A stretch of DNA of 64,000 nucleotides from Diogma glabrata (Eukaryota; Arthropoda; Insecta; Diptera; Cylindrotomidae): NCBI GenBank assembly GCA_963693315.1, contig OY856188.1:98120915-98184914 (forward strand), given 5' to 3'. Made by a program: the position numbers and the translations under genes. Positions 55,681 to 64,000 of this stretch are shown in pieces (position 1 is the stretch's first letter; the number at the start of each line of letters is the position of its first letter). The notes below the pieces were generated by a model, which worked only from the letters and a program-made list of their open reading frames with translations, was not told where the DNA came from and ran no database searches.

Positions 55681-58600
55681 AAATCACAGCACAAAAAATA
55701 TATTGTATATATATTTCTCAAAGATAATTTTTTCTTAACCAACCTTTTGCTTTGACAAATAAAAAGCAAAAGTCACAACTTAATCCTACGATGTAGCTGT
55801 ATTTATTTATGTTTTCGATACTCTGGGTATCGCAGTTTTGTTTTGATTTTTATCTAAGTTAAACCGAAAGTGAATTTTGATCCATAAAACGGCAACTGTT
55901 GACCCAAAAAAGGATTTATTTCTAGGAAATTTTGTTAGTTACTATTTTTTTATCACTGTACGAATTAGATAAGGATTTGGATAAAATCAGTTTTTAGGCG
56001 ACTAAAAAATTCACTGTTTGTGAGACATTGCTTAAATGATTTCTCAAGTCATACAAAAACTTATCTTCTATAAAAATCAAATCCAAGACTTAATATTTTC
56101 GTTTGCAATCAAATTAATTTGAATTTTTTTCTATTTGCAGGTATGCCTTGAAGACATTGTGGGGAAGAGAAGAAATATATTTTGAAATAAATTTTCGCAA
56201 TATATCATGTAAGCATTACATTACATAATCATATATATATAGAATTTCAACAAATTCATCATCTTCACAACTCGATGACAGCTTATAACCCTCAATAAAA
56301 AACAAATTTTTCTAGATCAAAAATAACTCGACCACCTCGATCCTTCAAACTTCAAACGTTTTTTTTCCAACAAAATTTTCACTTTCTATTTTCAAATCCG
56401 ATCATTTTTAAAATGTCTTTATAACAATTTTGAATTATCAAATATTCTTTAAATCGCATTGTCGGCGGCTTTTTTTTATGTCGGAATAAAAATTTCAAAT
56501 AAACTATAATAATCGATTAAAAACTAATACATCATTCATATTGTACAGAATATTGACATGCATTCATCGTTCGATTTTTTTTTTCTTTTAAATTATCCTA
56601 ATTAATGAATAAAAAGTCAAACGATGATGAAATAAATATAATAACAATAATTGTAATAATAATAAACAAAAGAATGAGATTAGCAATAAAAGATAAAACG
56701 CATCTTATTTGGAAAAGATGAATTATAGCAACAACAAGAATAAAAAATGTTGAAAGACAAAAATGGCAATTCATTTCTAAACATGTTCATGACCTCCCAA
56801 AAATATTTAAATAATCTCTCACCTCATACACCGTAATGATAGTTTTGTGTTAATTTATGCATAATTTAATCTCGATTTTTTTTGTTATAAATGATTTGAT
56901 AGTTTTTGTTTTGGTTAAGTCTTCATTTGGCTGGAAGTTGTAAGATTATATAAATATTTTAGCATTTTTTTGTCTGTGTGTGTTATTTATATAGATGATT
57001 GGTTGGTTACTAGATGATTGGTGAGATATTAATTATGGATTTAGGAGACTAAGACTTTCTTAATTTTTTAACAGCAAGATAAAATGTTTAATTGCAAATT
57101 CTTTAAATTTATTTGTAATTAGGTTCATATAAGGTTGTTACAGGTGATAGGATTAAAATGTTTAATCTTGTACTTATATTGATTGTTAGAAATAAGCTTT
57201 TTAACAAGATTACGCTTTTGTGGCTGCCGAAAAATTTTGAATTTGGTTGTTTTGAAAATCACGAAAAAATTGTATTTTAATTGATATTTATTTGCGAAAT
57301 TAATTCATCCTGAAAGGTGGTAAACAAAGGTGTCTGCTTCTGGACTGTTTTTATGCTCTTTAGAAAAATAATTTGAAGTCAGTGACATTTGTTTTGGACT
57401 CACTTCGTCACACAAATCAAGATAGTTAAAAAACAAAAGAACAACAAAGCTAAGATATATCACCAAACTTTCACACATTGCATTGTAAAGGTAATCACTT
57501 CTTTTGAGCAAAACTACAAAAAAAACCTTATAATTAAATTAATACAAAAATGCATTCAACCGACACCAAATTCATTGATTAAACTTGAATTAAATAAATT
57601 TTCGTATAATTTGTAATAAATTAATTTTATTAAATTTTGACATTTTAATTACTCAACGAGCTAATAAATTTAATTTATTTTAAAACTATGCATTTGTGTC
57701 AATTAGGTATGTTTAGAAAACAATTGTGAAATATTAAAGTAATTTATTATTGGAGTAATTAATTAGGAAATAGTTGGAGAAAAAAGAAAACATTATTTTT
57801 TGATAATTATTCAAAAAAAAAAAATTTGAATTATTTTTACTAAACGGAAAATAAATTTATATTTAAAGTGAAATTTTATTATAAGACAAATAACCTCGGA
57901 ACAGTAATTACTATTAAAATAATTATACTTAATGTAACTTCATAAATCGAAAATATCTAAAAAGTACTATAACAACACTTATTAAATTTAAATAGGGCTA
58001 ATAATTAAAACAAAATTAATTTAAGTTGAATATCATAATCGATAAAAGTAAAACGTTAGAAAATGATTCAAAATACAATTTTCATTTTTTTTATAAAATA
58101 TTGTATGTACCATGAAATTTGTAATTCTAATTTCTGTTGTTATCTTACCACGAAATACGATTCCATTTTTTTGTTGTATTTAAAAAACCGTTTGATGAAT
58201 TACAAGAAAAAAGAGATTTATTTTTTTACTAAAACAACAAAAGTTCGTCACACATATACGGAAATTAAAAAAAATATATAAGTTTTTGAGTCAAATCCAA
58301 TCAATCAAAGTTGATGAATTAGAAGTGAAATAAAAAAAATAATTTAAATCTCAGCAAAGATCGTCACATTAAATTTTAAAAGATTATAGATTAAACTAAA
58401 GAAAAGAAAATTAACCTAAATTATAAATTAAAATTAATAATTTTCCTCAATAAATTTTATTTCTTTTGTGTTACGACATTTTTCTTGGATATAAAAAAAT
58501 GCGGATTCCTGTTTTTTTACTTCCTTTTACGTTTGACTTAACAATGAAGACTTCTGTTTGTTAACAAAACAAACAATAGAGACAATGAATTTGTGAAATA

Positions 58601-58875
58601 ATTAATGTAGATGATTCGTATGTTAATTGCACAATTGGTGTTGTCAGATGCGTGTTGATAGATTTTTATTGTTTGTTGTCAAAATAGAGTGAAAAGTTAT
58701 AGGTTTCAATTTTATTTTGACGTTTTTAATAAGTGATGGTGAGATGCACTGTAAAAAGTTAAGCCGTTTTGGTTTCACAATTTTTAATGGTGTATAACGA
58801 AGTGAAGTGATTGAATAATATTACATAATTTTATTTCAATCATAAAAATAATCAAAATCTCAAAAACTGTGTTAA
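55681..58875. other. Long AT-rich non-coding tract
   Basis: No gene recognised. Frames at 57305-57511, 57389-57616 and 58063-58281 are AT-driven. Several poly-A and poly-T runs occur. Confidence 0.5.
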
Positions 58876-59022
58876 TAAAAATGATTTATACACTGAACAA
58901 AGAAAAATGAGAAATGTATAGCTAACCAATATAACAAGTCTAACCATATAACAACAAAGTCCCACAAGTTTTATCAAAATATACGAAAATTGTTTATAGT
59001 AATACTATTTAAGTTTGAACAT
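58876..59022 (-). repeat. Probable start of a BEL/Pao 3' LTR
   Basis: On the minus strand, a purine tract AAAGAGGGGGGCA (about 59036-59023) is followed by TGTTCAAACTTAAATAG. This is the arrangement of a polypurine tract next to an LTR beginning TG. It lies just past the BEL/Pao coding remnant. The LTR end is not visible, so the far boundary is arbitrary. Confidence 0.45.
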
Positions 59023-59192
59023 GCCCCCCTCTTTAAAAGCTGTAAGCTTTCAACAGTTGACAATGACATTGGTATTGATGGTATTGGTATTGAAGAGTCG
59101 CCTCTACTCTGGCTATTCCGCCAGATTCGAATGAATATATGTAATTCTTCTCATTTTCCGTTTTTGTGAAGGTAAACTGTTCTCCTTAATGA

Positions 59193-59424
59193 TCACTCTA
59201 ACCTGGGCACTATTCTAGCTATATTAATACTATTTGGGTCAAAATTTTGGTGCAGCTTTTGTATAAGATACCAACCACAAAGTGTTGAAGAATTTTCTGT
59301 AGTTATTGCTGGCTTGACGATCGTTGATAACCGACCAATCAAGAAGTATCCTGAAGTTAAAACTTGCAAAACTCCAGTATTTGACGATACTGAAATAAGT
59401 GGCATCAAATTTGATTTGAAGCAC
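59193..59424 (-). pseudogene. BEL/Pao polyprotein C-terminal fragment
   Basis: SGYFLIGRLSTIV, then LCGWYLIQKLHQNF, match the C-terminal region that follows the BEL/Pao integrase (DUF5641-like; usual form PGHFLIGRPLT... LsRWqliQkLxQhFW). A stop occurs soon after. The rest of the element upstream (higher coordinates) is not recognisable, and a CA microsatellite starts 270 bp away. Confidence 0.75.
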
Positions 59425-59695
59425 TACAAAATGCCATTAAACTGACTCATTTTTGTAGATCTCATAATTATTTTGTTCGTCTTTTTGCAATTTGAAAAGA
59501 AAATATAACTCTTTATCACTACATTTGAGGAGTTGCGTGCCATGCGATTTTCAATTTTCGACTAGATTCAGTCTAAGAATTCGAATAAGCCTTTCCTCAG
59601 TCCAGTACAAATGCTGAATGGCACTGAAAAGTTTTAACTCTAATGAGCAAAGAACAGGAACTCTTACGACCTCAATGTCCCAGTAACCAAGACCA

Positions 59696-59957
<262 letters not shown>

Positions 59958-60310
59958 CACTTCAACCACAATTGCAAATTTTTAAAACAAAAATATTTCA
60001 CTTAACTCTTCATGCCTCAGTAATTTTGCCAATCATAATAAATAAATTGCATTTTCTTGGGATTTTTATATTAAATTTCTAGACATTACCATGTATGAAT
60101 TCATAGGATGAGTGAGTATTTCGTCAACATCTTTACTTAACATTCTAATTAACATCCTAAGTCACGAGTGTAGAGTCATTATTGATGGTTGTCATTTAAT
60201 GCGAAACTAATATCTGACGGACGGTAAATTTATTTATTTATATTTTGGTTAGGAATATAGACAACATTAGGGGAATTTTAATTTGGAGGGGTTTTTTGTG
60301 ACCAATTACG

Positions 60311-60610
60311 CTTAAGAACATTTTGGAAATCACTTGAATTTTGCAATTCGTAATCAATTTTCATTTTCTCTTAGGAAAACTCCTTTAGAAATATGTTTCA
60401 GTGTTTCGTGCCGGGATTTGAATCCACACTCAAGAACGGTCATCGCCACTTTGCTAAGTGTGTTAGCCACACGGGGTTTAAACAGGTGTCTCTGATGAGA
60501 GTGAGTTCAAATCCCGGCACGAAACATACAAAAAAAATATTAAAGGGGTTTTTCTAAGAGAAAATAATTTCGAATTGCGAAATTCAAGTGATTTACAATA
60601 TGTACTTAAG
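60311..60610. mobile_element. 300-bp foldback element with tRNA-like sequence
   Basis: Two arms of about 105-125 bp form an inverted repeat. The left starts CTTAAGAACATTTTGGAAATC and the right ends with its imperfect complement GATTTACAATATGTACTTAAG. The inner arm ends are GTGCCGGGATTTGAA and TTCAAATCCCGGCAC. On the minus strand the loop plus left arm (GTGTGGCTAACACACTTAGC, GGATTCAAATCCCGGCAC) resembles the second half of a tRNA with its B box. Ends at TTAA suggest, but do not prove, a TTAA target. Confidence 0.75.
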
Positions 60611-60660
60611 CTTTATTGCTCACAAAAACATCTCCAAAATAATGAATAAGCTTCAAATTA

Positions 60661-60870
60661 ATATAATATAACAACCATTCGTTGCCCTATTGGTCCATAT
60701 GAATAATAATACAATTCAATAGTCGAAAGTTGCGCTAGTGGTCCCGTCGATTGTTGAACAATAATGAAACCATTGAATCGTTGCACCTAAACAGGCGATT
60801 GTTAAATGATATAGTTAAATTAATTATTGTTGCATCTACAATGGGTGATAGTTGAATATATTATCCTGAT
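60661..60870. repeat. Dispersed units of the ~65-70 bp satellite
   Basis: About four diverged units (CATTCGTTGCCCTATTGGTC, GTTGCGCTAGTGGTCCCGTC, AATCGTTGCACCTAAACAGG, GTTGCATCTACAATGGGTGA, each followed by GATTGTTGAA-like). They belong to the family at 4216-4990, about 56 kb away. Confidence 0.7.
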
Positions 60871-62773
60871 ACAACGTTTGTTGCACAATTTTACTGTTTT
60901 TGATTTACTATCGATTTTTTTTCATCATAGAAAATTAATCGATCGATAATATAAAATTTTTCATTAAAACTGTTCGTCAGTTCATTTCCTATTTTAAATC
61001 TTTCAATAAAACAATTAAAAAAACGGAATAATGTCAAAAACTGGTTAAAATTTTTAACAAAAAGAGAAACTCAACTCAACACCAGTTTTATATCATTAAT
61101 TAAAAATAAATTTACATCAAATGACTTGTAGCAAAATGACAAAAAAACTACAAAAAGTTTTTGCGAACTGTCACAATATGTATGCTCTTCCAATTATATA
61201 TCAGTCAAAACTCAACGAAAGAAAATGAAAGTACAAGAACCACTGAACTTATTATTTCACATGGATATAACGAACGATACGAAGAAGCATCAGTAAAGTA
61301 TCAATTCACCGTAGTCTTCAAAAAACACTCAAAACCTGATAAGAATCTGATTAAAAACTTGTTTGATGAACTTTTTGCAGACGCGTCATACACCACTCAG
61401 CATTATGAGTGTGAGCTATCTGTTTTTATAACGCTTTGTTGTTGCAGACAAAAATGGTACTTTGCTGGTTTATTTTTATTCAACATAGGAAAATTTTAAT
61501 TCTGAAGATCTAGAAAACTTTCTTTGCAAGTGGTGAAACTGAGATATGGATGTATTGAAAGAATTGCCAAGACGACGACATTGACGGCGACTTTTAAATA
61601 CGACATATCACAATTCGTGTATAATTGAAAATGTTCTCATGATTTTTCTTCAGGAGTAAATTTCACCGTGGTGATGCATTCTAAATTTTCATTTTGTCAA
61701 AACTTCTCGATTTTTTATTCCCAATCATTTAGAGCTGGCACCCAAGTTTTACTATATGAGACTTTACTAGATATAACCTAACCAAAAATCGTATTTTGTA
61801 GAATGGGGAGCTCATCTGATAGTTTAATTTGTTCATTTGAAAGGAGATCACAGTGTAGTTCAGAATCAATCAGTCGTATTTGTTGCATGAATGTTGCGCG
61901 AATGACCGTCTTTGTTGCAATGCTCACGTGTGTTTCTGGAAAGAATTTCTAAAGATGATGTATGACACGTTCGGTTTCTACAGATAAAGTTTTAAAGTTA
62001 GTCCAAAGTAACGGTGTGACTATAGTGATTTTGTTTCGTAGTAAAAGAGATCTACGAATCCTAAATTTAAACAGTTTATTTAGAGTTGATAGACAATAAG
62101 ACAGAATAAAACAGCAATATAACTTTATGAATCTTTTATGCAGCTTTGAGAAGCACAAACTTTCGAAATTCAGTGAAATGAAATTAGGTTTTTTGTGTAG
62201 GACTATCCCACTTTAGACACCACTAAAAAAACAAGTCTATTCGGTTTTATTATTTTTATTAAAGTATAAATATTATTGGGGTTTTGTATTGCGATCGAGT
62301 GTTGAATCTAATTTTATGGAAACTATTTGCTTTTGATCCTCTCTTTTAATTTACCTGACCATAATCAATCTGACCATTTTAACTTGACCATAATCAACTT
62401 TAAAAAATTTCTGCATTCTTGTTAATTTGAACTATACACTGACAAACGTTTCGTGTCAGCTGAATGTGCTCCGTGGAAATTCAGCATTTGGTTGCTAAAA
62501 ATTCGATTGATTTGCTTTCAAATAATAAAAGTTGAAACCAACAAAATTAATTCGATGTCAATGGTAAAGTGAAAATTTGGCTCAAAATGAAATAAAAACG
62601 TTTCTTATAACAAAATCTAAGAATGGTGTTTCTTTTCTCCGTCACAAATTGATATGACGTTTCACAACCTAATAATATCTTTAAACTAGACTCAATGGTT
62701 TTCACAGCCTACCCATCAAAAGTAAAGTAAAGTAAAAGTAAATGAATTCTTCTATTTAGCAAACCACCGTCTT
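60871..62773. other. Mixed spacer with unassigned frames
   Basis: The 112-codon plus frame at 61161-61499 (ELIISHGYNERYEEASVKYQ) has ordinary amino-acid content but no family I recognise. A minus frame at 61949-62158 and its shifted continuation down to about 61740 are also protein-like but unassigned. Either could be a relic of an element. No promoter or splice evidence decides it. Confidence 0.35.
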
Positions 62774-62816
62774 GTGGCTAATGTGGGCTAATGCGTGCTA
62801 ATGTGGGCTAATGTGT
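62774..62816. repeat. 10-bp tandem repeat GTGGGCTAAT
   Basis: Four copies of the decamer, with one variant GCGTGCTAAT and a shortened first unit. Confidence 0.9.
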
Positions 62817-63437
62817 AGAAATGATAGTGCATTCCTTCCGAATGAAAACTTTTGAACAAAATGTTTGACAACAAATCAGTCGAAATTGGTTTTTTTTTTT
62901 TTTTTTTTGATAAGAATGTAAAAATTAGATCAAGCAATGCTCTTATGCTCTTACTGGTCAAAGATGTTCGGGGTAAGTCTCCCGTACACATTTTATTTAA
63001 AATTTTACTAAATTTAAATCATTTCATTCGATTTGACTGACAATCGGTTTTTTGCGTGACTTCGGCGTTTACATTGCATGGAGAGGTTTCCTGAAAAGTT
63101 GTCTGAGTAAATCTTGCTTCTGAAATTTCCAACTAACAGTTCACTAGTGCTGGCATTAGTTCACATAAATCAATTAGTTGCAGAACAGATGTGGTCACAA
63201 AAGTTGCGATTATGAAGAAGAAGCGTTTAAATTTTAAACTAAATGGAATGGTTTCGTGAGCCGTCCTATGGACTATTGAGAAGGTAGTCGCCGACGAAAT
63301 TGTTTTTTCAAATCAGATGTATCAGATGTAGATTTCTCAATGTTTGCCCCAACCACATTGTCAATTATTGGTAAAAGCTTATCAGCGATTAAAAAAATAA
63401 ATTTGTAAAATGTTTCAATTTATAATGTGTAAAAATA
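62817..63437. other. Spacer with a T20 run
   Basis: A poly-T tract lies at about 62890-62909. No gene is recognised. Confidence 0.45.
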
Positions 63438-64000
63438 TTCTACTTAAAATTTGTTCGCCCTATGTAAAATTAAGAACGAACGCATTAATTACTTTAAAAG
63501 TAAGAACGCAAAAATATTATGGTCCTTCAAGCCGGATCTCAAATTTTTAATTTATTTATGTAATTTATGTAAATTATGTAATATATGTAATTTATGTAAT
63601 ATATGTAATTCGTGTAATTTATGGAATTTATACTATTTATGTTATTTATGTAATTTATGGAATTTATGTAGTTTATGTAATTTATGTAATTTATGTAAGT
63701 TATGTAAATTATGTAATTTATCTAACTGTAAGTTATGTAATTTATTTATTTAAAAATACTCTACTTAAGATTAGGTCGTCCTTTGTAAAATTAAAAACGG
63801 ACGAATGAACTACTTTAAAATTAAAAACGCAAATATTTTATTGTCATTCGAGCCGGATCTCTAACTTGTAATTTATTTAATAAAATGTAGCAGTGAGGCA
63901 TTTAAAAAATGTATACAAAATATTGACGATGATGATGCTGACTATACCACAGCTCTGGCATGCATGAACTAGTTTTAAAATAAGAACGCAAACATTTTAT
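63438..64000 (+). repeat. ~320-bp direct repeat running off the window edge
   Basis: Block 63438-63555 (TCTACTTAAAATTTGTTCGC, GTAAAATTAAGAACGAACGC, TTCAAGCCGGATCTCAAA) recurs at 63758-63878 (TCTACTTAAGATTAGGTCGT, GTAAAATTAAAAACGGACGA, TTCGAGCCGGATCTCTAA). Its middle part, TTTTAAAATAAGAACGCAAA, starts again at about 63968. The 9-bp minisatellite lies between the first two blocks. Confidence 0.75.
63551..63745. repeat. 9-bp minisatellite TTTATGTAA
   Basis: About 20 units of TTATGTAAT with single-base variants (TTATGGAAT, ATATGTAAT, TTATGTAAG). Because 9 is a multiple of three, a Cys/Asn/Leu-rich plus frame (63451-63753) stays open through it. It is not a real protein. Confidence 0.92.

Noticed and set aside
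61161..61499. A small host gene
   Set aside because: No recognisable domain, start context, intron or homology; it stays an unassigned frame until expression or conservation is shown.
63451..63753. A 100-codon Cys/Leu/Asn-rich frame resembling a repeat protein
   Set aside because: It is the 9-bp minisatellite read in one phase; the unit length keeps it open.

Overview
This window looks like AT-rich, repeat-dominated nuclear DNA from a metazoan, most likely an insect. The reasons are long AT-rich non-coding tracts, decayed BEL/Pao, Ty1/copia, Ty3/gypsy, CR1/Jockey-superfamily and Crypton elements side by side, a copia-type primer-binding site, and one short GT-AG intron. The species cannot be named from the sequence, and I see no convincing intact host gene. 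Almost every long or recognisable reading frame belongs to a mobile element, and nearly all are broken by stops, frameshifts or later insertions.

Layout: 0.9-2.8 kb holds a tRNA-Lys-like SINE head and a rotted Ty3/gypsy pol remnant (minus strand). 4.2-5.0 kb is an imperfect ~65-70 bp satellite. 7.8-9.3 kb is the first copy of a dispersed family carrying paired ACCGGAAGT motifs; its second, rearranged copy lies at 39.8-42.4 kb. 9.36-11.53 kb is a three-level nest: an outer inverted-repeat element, a hAT-like element with an exact 8-bp target duplication, and an inner inverted-repeat element. 12.7-15.7 kb is a CR1/Jockey-like LINE (minus strand) whose 536-codon frame is the longest in the window; 3' fragments of its family lie at 21.5, 24.3 and 39.5 kb. 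Two SINE-like repeats (36.6 and 55.4 kb) end in the same 3' tail.

25.9-28.0 kb is a Ty3/gypsy remnant (protease, RT, RNase H, integrase) embedded in AT-rich low-complexity DNA. 32.3-33.6 kb is a Crypton-type tyrosine recombinase pseudogene with a visible 62-bp intron, next to an unassigned 70-codon exon-like frame at 32.0 kb. 33.7-35.5 kb and 46.8-48.6 kb are two copies of a ~1.8 kb non-coding family with internal minisatellites. 42.7-45.3 kb is a second LINE and 46.25-46.62 kb a LINE RNase H fragment. 48.8-50.25 kb is an unrecognised coding-like relic.

50.267-54.704 kb is a nearly complete Ty1/copia element with both LTRs, a primer-binding site matching the internal initiator-Met tRNA half, a polypurine tract and a near-perfect 5-bp target duplication. 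58.9-59.4 kb is the 3' end of a BEL/Pao element. A 259-bp CA microsatellite, a 300-bp foldback with tRNA-like sequence and tandem repeats close the window.

The elements show a relative history. A TA-flanked 447-448 bp MITE family inserted into the gypsy RT and into the copia pol region after those elements had landed, and its three copies are still nearly identical. The genes here do not form a pathway; the region is best read as a transposon graveyard with several layers of insertion.
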